Shown here piece after piece: positions 11,084 through 22,563 of a stretch of DNA of 64,000 bases; position 1 is the first letter of the stretch, and each line of letters begins with the position of its first letter. The notes under the pieces were generated by a model. It saw nothing but the letters and a program-made list of their open reading frames with translations. It had not been told where the DNA came from and searched no databases. The translations under genes and the position numbers were made by a program. The DNA comes from Tamarix chinensis (taxonomy: Eukaryota > Streptophyta > Magnoliopsida > Caryophyllales > Tamaricaceae): assembly GCA_030549775.1 (NCBI GenBank), contig CM060180.1, forward strand, positions 84,495,672-84,559,671, read 5' to 3'.

Positions 11084-14000
11084 TGTAATACCCCATTTTA
11101 ATAAATCCTTAATTTAAATATCTAAAACTTAAAATTTGATTAGCACGTGTAATTAATCGAAGGGTTTTTTTAGGATGAATGTCTCGTTATTATGAGTAAG
11201 CCTATAGTTATTAAATTGTGATAATAATCCAGGCTAGTGTATATATAATTAGAGGAAGATAATAATTAATAATGGTAATGGCAACAATAATAAGAATAGT
11301 ATAGATAATGATCAAAATAGAAAGGATGGTAATAACAATAGTCTTATGACAATACAACTCTTACAATAATGGTAATAACAATAATTGTAAGAATAATAAT
11401 ATTAGAAATAATAATGATAATAAAGAGCGGTAGTAATAACACTAATAATAATACTAATGACCAACATAATAATAGTGAAAATAATGGTGATAATAAAACA
11501 TTGAATAGGTAGGATTTTTTCATAGTATTTAATATACTCTTACAAGCCTAATGTTATTGGTTATTCTTGCTAACTAACTGTTAGCCTAATCCCCATCATT
11601 ATTTCACGTTAATCTTAGCCTAATCACACCTCAACCCCCTGGAAAATCCTCCTTCCCCATGCAGCCTGCTGTCTTTTCCCTCCATGCATGCACACCGCCT
11701 CACTCTACCTTGCGCTCCCCATATATCCTAACAACCAACCAGCCATGTAACCTTTTTCCTCCTCCCCAAACACATCCCATCATTCTCCCTGCTACACTCG
11801 TCCCTCATGCAACCAACGTCCCTTGTTGCCCCAGCCTAACCGACCTCTCTACCCAACCCCAGCCATCTGTAACATCACCCATGCAAACAACCCATCCCCT
11901 AACCAATCAGTAGCCTCCCTCTTCTCCCCCTACCTACACACATACACATCCCTCCTTGCCAACTACCCAATTATTTTTCCCTTCCCCCACCCAATAGCCT
12001 ACCTTCTTGTAGGTAACTCTCCTCTATAATGCACTCGACCCACCTACACTAGCGACCAACCTACATAGTCCAGCCCATCCAAACCAAGCAGCTGCCCCAT
12101 CTTTTCCTTGCTATTCCCTTCCCTTCGTCATCCTCGATATGCAGCATTCCCTCCTTCCCTCTCTGTTTCGGTTTTGTCCCTTTTTCTCCCTGCAATTCCT
12201 TCCTTTATTCTCCTACTTCCATTTCCTAATGCCCTTGCTTTCAGCCACCACGATGCTCCCTTCCACAACCGAGCCCACTACTAAAGATCGCCCAACCTGC
12301 AGCATTGCCAAGCATCCCTCACCCCTCGTGACTAAGCTTAACGAGCAGCAGCTCCTTCCAGCGTGAGTGTTCTTCCCTCCAGTGTGTATGGTACATGGTA
12401 GTTCCATACACCTATAGCCTTGATTAATTCCCTAATCTTATTTTGGGCATTATTTCTCATAGGTTTTTATCTTGTTATTTTATCTAGTATAGGTACTAAT
12501 GTATGCATAGTTGTGTGGATGGTGTTAGTAATTTTTAGGTAATCCTGACCTTGCATAAGGTGTCCTTTGAAGAGGCATTCCGTGGTATTATTTTTTTAGC
12601 TCATTGCTAAATCCAAATAATCCTTAGATGGTAGAAACTTGTGTGAAAATGATAGGTTAATTATCTAGGATAAAATTATGCTAGATCAAATAATTTATAT
12701 TTTTTCAGGAAATGAAAGCATTTTGTAGTTCAATTCTATGTAAATATTATGATGTGTATAATAATTTATATTACCATGCTAATATCTATATGCCTAGGTA
12801 GTAATCTAAAATTTAGGATGTATACTTATTTCAACAAATATGGATTTATGCTTTAAAGAAATGTGCATGTTTAGGGTTAGAGTTCACAGAAATTTGTTGT
12901 ATTTCATGGTAGGCAGACAAATGAGTTAAATTTGGCCCATGGATATTTTTAATAATTTTGGACGTATATCATATTTTTTTTTAGTATAAATGTGTTTAAA
13001 TGGTGATTATTATCTGTAGTATGTTCTAGGAGTAAAAATGTAAATTTTGTATACCCTAATTCGTATTTGAAAGTTATTTGTGGAAATTACATGAATATTA
13101 TGATATGCTAGAAATGCATGCTAAGATTGGATACGTGTATTATGTTTGGTGAATGTTTCAGGGTAATATGGTCTTTTGCTATATCGATGAAATTATTTTA
13201 TGATAAATTATCGCTAGCCATTTTATTTTAACACTTTCACAATAAAAATCATATAGTGGTAAACCTGATAATAAAGTGAAGGAAAATGTTGTATCTATAG
13301 GATGAAGGGTATTTTGGTCTTTACAAACAAATGTGATTCAAAGCGAATAATTGGACAAGTTGACTTAAGTGTTGGCCAGAGAAACATATTGGAAATAATT
13401 AAACGAATGGATTAAATAGCGGGTTTGGATAATTATTTGGCTATGGAATGATGCCTAACCCTAGGTCGTGTTGGCTGGGAATTGTTGTGACCTTCATGGT
13501 CCTTTGGATTTGACATTGGAAGATTGATTATTGTGGAGATCCTCATGGTCCCTTAGTTGATTGATTAATGGCTAAGTTGTAATATTATGGACCTTAGTAT
13601 TCTTGAAATAATAACCTGAAATTTCATAAGACATTAACCACGTAAAGAGGAAGACTTGAGTTTGGAAAGGAATATCGTGCCTCAGATTTGGCCGCCGAGT
13701 GCATAGATTGGGCATTAAGGTCAAGGGGCTCAATTCTCTTCTAGAGGTATTACATACACCCTATAGAGGGTATGCGTACTTAAGGACTTAGGTTATGAGG
13801 TTTAGTATGGGCGACTTATATGTAGTGTGTCTTCCTTGGTGAGCTTTGCACAAGAATTGAGTGAATTTATTTGGTACTACCTCCTTGACGATTATTATCT
13901 TGGATATGGGATTGTATTTCACTCAAGAACTGATATATAAATGATATAACTGGATTAGACACCCACCATGATACATTTGTAATAATTTGATTAGGCGTGA

Positions 14001-14273
14001 CCTGAGCTTGGTTGGATTGCTTAGAATGCCAATAATTCTCCCTAGTATACTATAAAGTATTATTGTTGATATTTTGAATTAGTTATGAAATTTATAAGCA
14101 TGTTTTCCATTGCTTTATTATTGTTGATATTAAAAAGGTGAGCTTTGTTAGGAATTTTGATCTAACTATTATTGTCAACTATAATGTGGATTTGTTTCAT
14201 GAAATTGTGGCTTTGCATGCGATCGTATGTTTTATTTGAGTCCCATATTTGTATGTTGATTGCAATTTAGGTA

Positions 14274-14278
14274 TGCTA
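14274..14278 (+). repeat. Target-site duplication of copia, left copy
   Basis: TGCTA immediately before the copia LTR. The same five bases follow the element at 19549-19553. The uninterrupted LTR at 22564-26109 has the matching empty site GGTATGCTACCTCTCTAGAG near 25606-25625. Confidence 0.97.
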
Positions 14279-14984
14279 TGTGAGCTTGTGACTCATATTT
14301 GGTGTGTAGAATAGCTTAGATTGGTCTGTGAAGTGTTTCGGAGAAATTTAAAGTAGAACTATGAGCTATTCTAAAAATATGTGAATATTTTACATCAAAT
14401 AAATTAGAATTTGGAAATGTTCTGAACATTAAAGTTGTAGATCTTTCTGTTATCTTTCCAACACATCAATAATCAGCTTGATCGGACGTTAGATGAAGAT
14501 GTTGTGGCTAAAATACTGAAGATTGTCAAAGTTGGAAAGAAACACGGGGGCCGGTGTTTTGGAAACATGATCCGTGTTTTTTCATCAGGAAAATATGTTC
14601 CGTTTTCTAGGAGAGGCTGAGAGATAGAAAATAAACATGGAGGTACCGTGTTTATTAACACTGTCCGTGTTTTTTGGGTTTTTCGCTCCGCCTCGGTTTT
14701 CGCCAATGACAGTTTCGTATAGTATAAATACCAAGCGATTAGAACTCTAATCGAAGAGCGAACGCCGTCTTCTTCCCCTATTGAGTTCTATTGTAATTCC
14801 TTGATGAATTGAGTGATTTATGTGAGAATTTCTTTGATTCTTTGTAATCACAATTACTTCACATCTATAAGATCATCTGTTTCCCCAATCTGTATTCTTG
14901 AGTGTTCTTCTCTTGCCAATTCTTGTGTGTTCTAATTGATTCTAATTAGATCTTATTTTTCCAAATTGGTATCGATCCACAACA
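14279..14984 (+). repeat. Copia 5' LTR
   Basis: 706 bp, starts TGTGAGCTTGTGACTC and ends ATCGATCCACAACA. It contains 186 bp (14539-14724) absent from the 3' LTR. That segment includes repeated CCGTGTTT motifs and the sequence just before the TATA-like box. Confidence 0.96.
14717..14732 (+). promoter_or_regulatory. TATA-box region of the copia 5' LTR
   Basis: GTATAGTATAAATACC lies 250-270 bp before the LTR end, a fitting place for the U3/R boundary. The TATAAATA core is complete only in the 5' LTR. At the deletion joint of the 3' LTR the same place reads GGAAATAAATATC. Confidence 0.55.
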
Positions 14985-14987
14985 AAT

Positions 14988-14999
14988 TGGTATCAGAGC
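14988..14999 (+). other. Copia primer-binding site
   Basis: TGGTATCAGAGC, complementary to the 3' end of plant initiator methionine tRNA, three bases after the 5' LTR. This is the classic plant copia first-strand priming site. Confidence 0.93.
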
Positions 15000-15017
15000 G
15001 TTGGGTTCGTATTTGGG

Positions 15018-15905
15018 ATGTCTACAAGATTTGATATAGAGAAGTTTGATCGGTCTGTGAACTTCGGCTTATGGAAGTTGAAGATGAAGGCAATCTTGAT
15101 TCAGAATGGATTGGAGAAGGCATTACTCGAGATATCAAAGAAGCCCGATTCGATGACAGATGAGAAATTCGAGGAGATAGATCAAAAGGCCCTTTCCACC
15201 ATACAATTGTGTTTTTCTAATGAGGTCTTGCATGGGGTGGCTAAAGAAACAACAGCGGTATCCTTATGGCTCAAGCTGGAGTATCTATACATGACGAAGT
15301 CGGTGACGAATCGTCTGTTATTGAAGAGCAAGTTGCATGAGTTAAAATTAGGTAAGGGACAATTCCTTAAATCTCATCTTGATAAATTTGACTCTATAAT
15401 TATGGATCTGAGGAATATAAATGTTAAATTGGAGGATAAAGATCTTGCTATTACATTATTGTGTTCTTTGCCTTCTGATTACAAACATTTTTGCGAGACC
15501 ATATTTTATGGGAAGGATGATGAGTTGGTTCTTGATGATGTCAAGACTGCCCTACTACAATGAGAACTGATTGAGAATCATTTGACTGGAGGTGGTTCTA
15601 GTGACTCACATAGTGATGGACTTGTAGCTAGGGGCAGAACTCATGAACGGGGTTCTGGTGATAAGAAGAAGAAGTATAGGTCGAAGTCGAGGAATAATAG
15701 ATCCAAGAATTTCATGTGCTATGGATGTCACAAGAATGGTCATATCAAGAAGTTTTGTCCTAATAGGATATCTATAGATAAACCCGGTGAATCATCTGGT
15801 ACAAAGGATGATGCTGCTATAACTCAATATGATAGTGATGGTAGTTTGTTGACTGTCACTGATAGTCGGACCAAGATTATGGACAGGTGGATCTTGGACT
15901 CTTGA
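15018..15905 (+). pseudogene. gag: Copia gag with zinc knuckle and start of protease
   Basis: The start ATG at 15018 lies 18 bp after the primer site. Residues 1-181 form the copia gag domain: MSTRFDIEKFDRSVNFGLWK at the N-terminus, LWLKLEYLYMTKSVTNRL in the middle and ITLLCSLPSDYKHF near the end. A TGA at 15561 interrupts it. The same frame continues into a basic stretch and a CCHC zinc knuckle CYGCHKNGHIKKFC (about 15717-15758) that would bind element RNA. It ends at WILDS followed by TGA (15903-15905) exactly where the glycine of the protease D-S-G motif is expected, so the protease active site is cut. Confidence 0.92.
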
Positions 15906-16887
15906 TGCGCTTACCATATTTGTCCCAACAGGAACTGGTTCCAGACTTGTGAGACGACTCGAGGTGGAGTAGTTCTGATGGGTAATGATGTTGCATGCAA
16001 AGTTGCTGGGATTGGGACAGTGAAGGTGATGATGCATGATGGTGTGGTAAGAACACAGTCTAATGTTTGATATGTCCCTGAGATGACCAAGAACTTGATT
16101 TCATTGAGTTCTTTAGATTGTAATGGATATCGTTGTGTGATCGAGGATGGCACGATGAGGATTACTAGAGGGGCTCTTATTGCAATGAAAGGCAAGAGGA
16201 TCGGGACACTGTATGAGCTTGTTGGTTCCACTGTTGAGGGAGCAGCTGCGGTAACATCATCGAGTATGTCTGACTCGGATGTTACTAGACTTTGGCATAT
16301 GCGACTTGGACACATGAGTGTCAAAGGCTTGACTGAACTCTCCAAGAGAGGGTTGTTAGATGTAAAGAGTACAGGTACTATGGATTTCTATGAGCATTGT
16401 GTGTTTGGCAAGCAGAAGCGGGTTAGTTTTTTCAAAGGCTACACATAGTACAAAGGGGCCTTTGGATTATGTTCACTCTGATTTGTGGGGTCCTACAAGG
16501 GTGGTTTCCAAGGGTGGTTCGCGATACCTACTGACATTTATTGATGACTTCTCTAGGAAGGTATGGACTTATTTTATTAAAAATAAGAATGATGTCTTTG
16601 AAGTTTTCAAGCATTGGAAGACTTTATTAGAGAAGCAGACTGGGAGACAAGTGAAGTGTCTTAGGACAGATAATGGTATTGCTAGGCATCGTACTTGTGT
16701 TGGAAGACCACAACAAAATAGGGTTGCTGAGAGGATGAATAGAACCCTTTTAGAGAAGGCTCGATGTATGTTGTCACAAGCTGGATTAGGCAAGGAGTTT
16801 TGGGCTGAGGCAGTTCACATGGCGGCATTCCTTGTGAATAGGTCACCCAATCGTTCCATTGATTTGAAGACACTTGAGGAGGTATGA
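15906..16887 (+). pseudogene. Copia GAG-pre-integrase and integrase, broken
   Basis: After the protease relic (TGA at 16068) the frame reads MTKNLISLSSLD, then LWHMRLGHMSVKGLTEL and HCVFGKQKR, the H-H-C-C zinc region before the catalytic core. At the T run 16427-16432 the frame changes by one base, consistent with one extra T. The core continues in the next frame with DYVHSDLWGP (first D), CLRTDNG (second D) and NRVAERMNRTLLEKAR (the E). Between the second D and the E only about 20 residues remain, far fewer than the usual spacing of 35, so an in-frame internal deletion has removed part of the catalytic core. TGA at 16885 ends the open stretch. Confidence 0.92.
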
Positions 16888-18753
16888 TCTGGCAATCCAC
16901 CTGATTATTCTTACGTGCATGTTTTTTGATGTCCTGCCTATGCTTATGTAAATGATGGGAAGCTCGAGCCTAGAGCTAAGAAGTGCATCTTTCTTCGCTA
17001 TACATCTGGTGTGAAGGAATACAAGTTATGGGATCCAGCTGCATCCAAGTTTTTGACAAGCAGGGATGTTACCTTCAATGAGTTCGTACTCCTCCAAAAA
17101 TATGAGTCTTCTTGTAATAGATTGTCTAAAGAGGTGGAGCAAAAGAATCTGCATGGTGTTACGGATAAGGTGGAGGTAGATGTTGATTTGGATCAGTCAA
17201 ACTCTTCTAGTATGAGACCCACTATTCCTGAAGTGGGTGGATCCAGGCAGCAGGTGGAGCAAAGGGGCATTGTTCCTGGTAGACCACGGAGGGTTGTGAA
17301 GCCTCCTGTGAGGTATGGCTTTGAGGAGTTAGCAGGTTATGCTTTGGCTAGTGTTGAGACTGTCGTTGATGTATAAGAGCTAGTGTCATAGTCAGATGCC
17401 ATTGTTAGTGCTGATTCTACTCAGTGGTGTGCTGCTATGGAGGAGGAGATGCAGTCTCTATTGAAGAATCAGACATGGGAACTTGTGAAGGCACCCAGGA
17501 AGAAGAAAATAGTTGACTGCAAGTGGGTGTACAAGTTCAAACAGGGAATTCCAGGTGTTGAGGGACCGAGGTACAAGGCTCGTTTAGTTGCACGTGGGTT
17601 TAGTCAGATACCTGGTGTAGACTATAACGAGGTATTTTCCCCTGTTGACATGCATACTTCTATTTGTACTTTGCTTGCACTTTTGGCTCTGCAGGATATG
17701 GAGTTACAGCAATTGGATGTTAAAATAGCTTTTCTGCATGGTGAGCTCGAGGAGGAGATCTATATGCGCCAACCAGATGGCTTTGTTGTTGAAGGCAAGC
17801 AGGATCATGTGTGCTTATTGAAGAAGTCACTATATGGTCTGAAGCAGTTGCCTAGACAATGGTATAAGAGGTTTGATCAGTTTATGATTGAGCATGGGTT
17901 CTCTAGGAGTGAGTATGATGGATGTGTTTACTTGAAGCAGGTTGGTGATGGTTCTCTGGTGTATCTTTTGTTGTATGTCGATGACATGCTTGTTGTAGCA
18001 AAAGATCTGTCTGAAGTTAACAAGGTGAAAACAATGTTGAAGACTGAGTTTGAGATGAAGGATATGGGAGCTGCGAAGAAGATCCTTGGCATGGAGATCA
18101 TTCGAGACCGTAGACAGAAGCGTCTTTACTTGTCACAAGAGCAATATGTGAACAAGGTGTTGGAGAGGTTTCATATGATTGATGCTAAGCCGGTTAGTAC
18201 TCCCTTGGCTACTCACTTCAAATTGTCTACTTTAGATTGCCCCAAATCTAAAGATGAGGAGGATTTTATGGCCACAATTCCCTACTCTATTGCTGTGGGA
18301 TGCATGATGTACGCTATGGTTTGTACTAGGCCGAATATTGCTCAAGCTGTGAGTGTTGTGAGCAGATATATGGAAAATCCTGGAAAGGCTCACTGGCAAG
18401 TAGTGAAGTGGATTCTGAGGTACTTGAAGGGTACTACATCATCTTGTTTGGAGTATGGGAGGTCAACTGATGCGTTGACTGGGTTTGTTGACTCTGATTA
18501 TGGTGGAGATCTTGATAATAGGAGATCCACCGGAGGTTATGTGTTTTGTCTTGGTGGTTCGGCAATTAGCTGGAGGTCATCTTTGCAAGATGTGACTGCG
18601 TTGTCCACTACTGAGGCTAAGTATATGGCTATGATGGAAACTTTTCAAGAAGCTTTGTGGCTTGGTGGTTTCGTTCGTGAGCTTGGATTTGGTCATGGTG
18701 CTCCGGTTGTTCGTAGCGATAGCCAGAGTGCTATTTGTTTGGCAAAGAATTAG
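16888..18753 (+). pseudogene. Copia reverse transcriptase and RNase H
   Basis: A linker with stops at 16927, 17374 and 17389 (open part 17011-17376, YKLWDPAASKFLTSRDV) leads into a 438-codon open stretch (17437-18753). RT begins with NQTWELV and CKWVYKFK, then ARLVARGFSQ, LDVKIAFLHGELEEEIYM and the catalytic YVDD in LLYVDDMLVV (about 17971-18000). RNase H follows: VDSDYGGDLDNRRSTGGY (first D), STTEAKYMA (E) and VRSDSQSAICLAKN (D). The frame stops at TAG 18751, just before the conserved TKHIDIRYHFIR segment, which is still readable at 18774-18809. A further frame change occurs near 18820. RT catalytic residues look intact although the polyprotein is broken. Confidence 0.95.
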
Positions 18754-19016
18754 AATTCTTTCCATCATCAAACGAAGCACATTGATATAAGGTACCACTT
18801 CATCCGAGGTACTATTGCTACAGGCAAGGTTGTGTGAAGAAGGTGGCTACTACTGAGAATCCTGCAGATATGCTAATGAAGCCATTGACAATGAGCAAGT
18901 TCGAGCATTGCTTGGACTTGGTTGGTGTTTGTGTACCATGAGGGCCTTTTAGGGCCCAAGGGTTTTTACAGATGGTCTTTTGTGTTCCTGGTGCTAGCTA
19001 CTTTAAATTTGTCGTC

Positions 19017-19028
19017 AAGGTGGAGAAT
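19017..19028 (+). other. Copia polypurine tract
   Basis: AAGGTGGAGAAT directly before the 3' LTR, the usual plus-strand primer sequence of plant copia elements. Confidence 0.88.
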
Positions 19029-19548
19029 TGTGAGCTTGTGACTCGTATTTGGTGTGTAGAATAGCTTGGATTGGTGTGTGAAGTGTTTCGGAGAAATTTG
19101 AAGTACAACTATAAGCTATTCTGGAAAGATGTGAATATTTTACATCGAAAAAATTAGAATTTTGAAATGTGCTGAACATAAAAGTTGTAGATCTTTCTAT
19201 AAGCTTTCCAACGCATTAAGAAGCAGCTTGATCGGAGGTCAGATGAAGAAGTTGTGGGTGAAATACTGAAGATTATCGAAGCTGGAAATAAATATCATGC
19301 GATTAGAACCCTAATCGATGAGCGAACGCCGTCTTCTTCTCCTATTGAGTTCTATTGTAATTCCTTGATGAATTGAGTGATTTATATGAGAATTTCTTCG
19401 ATTCTTTGTTATCACAATTACTTCACATCAATAAGATCATCTGTTTCCCCAATCTGTGTTCTTGAGTGTTCTTCTCTTGTCAATTCTTGTGTGTTCTAAT
19501 TGATTCTAATTAGATCTTATTTTTCTGAATTGGTATCGATCCAAAACA
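19029..19548 (+). repeat. Copia 3' LTR, internally deleted
   Basis: 520 bp, TG...CA, readily alignable by eye to the 5' LTR on both sides of a single 186-bp gap. The joint lies at about 19288 (GGAAATAAATATCATGCG). It is followed by the second TGCTA at 19549-19553. Confidence 0.95.
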
Positions 19549-20051
19549 TGCTATCTCTATAGAGGCATTGTGATTTACTCAGTACAAGGAAGTCACATTG
19601 ATATTATCACTTTTTATAGGAGTACATTTGTGGCATGCATTGGTTAAAAGATTTTAAGGAGCGTCACTCGGATGACTAGTTAGACTAAGGGAGCGAGTGG
19701 ACCCTATCCCTATTCCCCCATTCCCTGTAATATTTTATGGACCAGATGAGTGTAAAGGCAAACCAATGTTACACCTTCGTGTTCCCTTTTAAATATTTGT
19801 TGAAAATTGTATGTCACTTAATTATCTAAATGGTCTTATTATATGGATAATTTCTCATTTGCCAACCCTTGTTTATGTATTGTCTTTCTCTCGCCTTTGT
19901 TTGATCTGACTTTTTTTAAGCCCTAGCACTTAACCTAAGGAAGTTGAGGATACCAGACTTATGTTTAGTGTGGCGGTAACACCCACTATATTATAATCAT
20001 CGCTTGTGCATAACAAAATTTTCAAGTCATGATTTTGGGGGTGTTACAAGG

Positions 20052-20063
20052 TGGTATCAAAGC
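20052..20063 (+). other. Primer-binding site of the gag-only element
   Basis: TGGTATCAAAGC, three bases after the left LTR. It differs at one base from the initiator-Met tRNA complement TGGTATCAGAGC. Confidence 0.88.
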
Positions 20064-20330
20064 TATGTTTTTAAAATCCTCTCTCTATTTTTGAAAGTTT
20101 CCATTTCAAAACATTTTGAAGCTTAGTTTAGCCTTTTGATGATTATGAGTTAAGAGCTATTATTACTTTGATCTTAGTCTCGTATTGGTGCCCTAGTGTG
20201 TAAATTGTAGAACTTGGAAGAAGGGACAGAATTAGACCCCGTCTTGAAGGATTAGAGGAAGATGATTTTTGGAAAGTAGACTGATTGATGCAATCTAAGC
20301 TGAGTTGTTGTGTCTTGAAGGGTTCTTAAG

Positions 20331-20855
20331 ATGTCTCTTAGAGCTTTGAGACTACCCATTTCACACCTTTTGATGCACCCTGATGATGATATCAGAGATC
20401 ACGTGAGGTGGCTGGCAGGAGCGCTGAACCGTATGGTGGAAGAAGGCCATTGCATCAGACCTTATATGTTCCGATCAAACCACTGATTGAGGATCCTTCC
20501 TCCTGTAAAGTCATGGATCTTGGTAAGGGAGGTGTATAGAGATATATTTGTGATGAGTGTCCCACATCCCGTGTTTATGGAAGGAGAACATTTCATGTTA
20601 CATTATGACTGCCTGGCTAAGGAGTTGGTCTCAATGGATGACGTGTGGAGAACTAGTCGTGGACTGCCACCTCGTGATGCTCTGATGTATCTGAGTGAAG
20701 CTGATGAAGAAGATGGGCCCCACTACAACCTAGAGAGAGAGCAAATGAGTATGCATGAGGAATGGTTTTAGCGGGTTATCAACCAGAGTTGGGAGTTTGA
20801 TGCGGCCATGGACTTAAGCCGTCCAGATGTTGGTGGCGATGATCATTTGGAGTAG
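20331..20855 (+). pseudogene. Unrecognised ORF upstream of gag in the gag-only element
   Basis: A frame of about 174 codons from ATG 20331 to TAG 20853-20855, broken only by TGA at 20484 and TAG at 20769. It begins MSLRALRLPISHLLMHPDDD and contains HVRWLAGALNRMVEEGH, HPVFMEGEHFMLHYDCLAKE and DVWRTSRGLPPRDAL. It is acidic, has no obvious membrane segment or signal peptide, and I recognise no family. It lies between the primer site and gag, where plant gypsy elements normally have only a leader. Base composition is more balanced than in the flanking LTRs. It could be an extra element protein, an N-terminal gag extension in another frame, or a captured host exon. Confidence 0.55.
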
Positions 20856-21189
20856 ATTGCATAGTCTCCTTAGACCTCCCATGCTAGAGAAAGATTATTA
20901 GTAACCATTTGTTTGGTGTGAAACACCCTAGACGAATAGAGTGCTTTTGTCATAGGATCTGTAGTTATTTTAGTGCAGGTTTCTAATCATGACTGTTTCT
21001 TGACTACCTATTATGTTATGAATGCAAGTACCACTTTTTAACTTGTGAGTGCAATGCCGAACGACCCTTAGGGAAGTGATTACATTTTCATGTTCACCTT
21101 TGAATGATGTGATGTGCTTATCATCATCTTTATTTTGTGACCCTATTTTCCTCATTCCTTAGCTCTATGGTCTAAAGTATGAACCTCGC

Positions 21190-22110
21190 ATGTATGGAGG
21201 AGTTGCTTATAGCAGTTGCTTAGACAATGGCAAAGCCACAACCACAACTTTAGCTGCCACAACTACCTCAAGCACATGTTCAAGTGGAGAACTAGCTCAG
21301 AGGTGTAGAGTTCCCCACCCACCCATATTCGAGGGAGTTGAGGACCCTACTATCATAGAGAGATGGATAAGGGAGCTAGAAAAGATCTTTAGGGCTATAG
21401 ATTTCTTGGATGGAAAAAGGGTGGACATAGGTGCATTCTACCATCGAGGGCTTGCCGATGATTCATGGAGGGGGTGTCAACTTCGAGCTATTGAGCCAAT
21501 CAATACTTGGGAAGGTTTTCTAGCATCTTTGAGGGCATGCTACTATCCCTTACACGTACAATATGCAAAGCATGTCAAGTTCCTGATCCTTTAGTAGGGT
21601 AACATGTCAATCGAGGGCTTCTTCAACAAGTTCTCAGAACTTTTGGCTTTTACACTAGAGATTGCAGGTAGCGAAGAAATAGTTGCTCATCATTTTGAGC
21701 AAAGCTTATATCTGCACACCTAGGAGCTATTTGGAGAAGACATCATGACCAACGTACTTATTGTATATGAGAGGGCTTATGCCCTAGCACATATTCAAGA
21801 GGAAAAAAGGGCGCTCAGTGGGGCTAAGAGGCCACTCGAGAATATTCATCTTCACAAAAGTGACAAGAAGACTTAGGTAAGCACTCAACATAGCTGACCT
21901 ATTTGTAGTCATTCTTCACAAAATTCAGGGAGGCAATTTGAGAATGGTCGACCTCTGAGATTTTAATTTTGTAAAATCTGTTGGAGAAACCACCCGAGTA
22001 AAGATTGATAGGGCAATCTGATTGAGTGCCGAAGATGTGGGAAGCTAGGTCCAGGAAGTGGAGCACAACGCAGCCAGGTGGAACATCCTATCAACAACTG
22101 TAATCATATG
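21190..22110 (+). pseudogene. gag: Ty3/gypsy gag of the gag-only element
   Basis: From ATG 21190 a Ser/Thr-rich leader precedes the retrotransposon gag (capsid) domain: HPPIFEGVEDPTIIERWIRE, LEKIFRAIDFLDGKRVDIGA and FYHRGLADDSWRG, then TWEGFLASLRACYYPLHVQY. Two tandem stops (TAG TAG, 21592-21597) follow, after which the frame resumes as GNMSIEGFFNKFSELLAFTLE. More stops follow (for example after LHT and at the end of HKSDKKT). A damaged zinc-knuckle-like stretch FCKICWRNHPSKD and CRRCGKLG is readable near 21966-22055. The domain is of the chromovirus general type. No protease follows. It is inactive as it stands. Confidence 0.85.
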
Positions 22111-22563
22111 CGACTCAGGCAACTAGTAGTACCTAGAGTGCAAGTACTAAGGATAAGGGAGGTATGGCTCGCCCCTACCCATAGAGTAGCTTAGTTCAGA
22201 CCTCAGGTGTTGGAGGCTCTCACCCAAGGATCAATAGTAATCAAATGGTCTCTTGAGAAAAGAAGCCACACTAGCTCGTGGTTATGTCTATACAACCAAT
22301 GGTATACCTTCGTACTCTTAAATGGTCCTTGACCTCTGTCCTTCTCTATTTCTCCTCTCTTTTAGCATAAGATATGTTTCATTACAACAGGCCTATCCCT
22401 TGGATGCCTATGTGAGGTATCATGCATTGATTAAGGATTAAATTTTTTAAGGGGGTAGTGCCCCAGCTAATAGAATCATTGTTCATAGGTCACATGGGGT
22501 TCTTTTGGGGATGAGTTTATTTGGTTGGCTTCGAGGATGAAGCCTCTTTTAAGGAGGTAGTAA
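22111..22563 (+). other. 3' leader and polypurine tract of the gag-only element
   Basis: No domain is seen. It ends with GGCTTCGAGGATGAAGCCTC followed by TTTTAAGGAGGTAGTAA immediately before the right LTR at 22564. Tekay/Del chromoviruses end their internal region in a similar way, which links this element to that lineage. Confidence 0.7.

Larger units (their letters stand above)
14279..19548 (+). mobile_element. Ty1/copia retrotransposon, Tork-like, defective
   Basis: A complete but inactivated element of 5270 bp lies inside the left LTR of the gag-only element. It has LTRs at 14279-14984 and 19029-19548 (TG...CA ends), an iMet-type primer site at 14988-14999, a polypurine tract at about 19017-19028 and a perfect 5-bp duplication TGCTA. 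The internal order is gag, protease, integrase, RT, RNase H, which defines copia. One polyprotein frame runs from 15018 to 18753, apart from one frame change near 16427-16432 and in-frame stops at 15561, 15903, 16068, 16885, 16927, 17374, 17389 and 18751. The Tork assignment rests on gag and RT resemblance to Tnt1-like proteins. Confidence 0.95.
11084..20048 (+). mobile_element. Left LTR of the gag-only element, split by copia
   Basis: The two LTR pieces are 11084-14278 and 19554-20048 (the latter after the second TGCTA). The order of blocks is the same as in 22564-26109: an AT/AAT-rich part (about 11260-11510), a CT-rich part (about 11590-12370), an AT-rich middle, and a final block with CAGACTTATGTTTAGTGTGG (near 19950). 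ORFs in the CT-rich part (11659-12366) are Pro/Ser/Thr-rich low-complexity translations also present in diverged form in the other LTR; I do not call them genes. Confidence 0.9.

Noticed and set aside
11659..12407. Overlapping Pro/Ser/Thr-rich ORFs
   Set aside because: They lie in the CT-rich part of the left LTR; the sister LTR has the same region with different frames and stops, so no coding constraint is visible.
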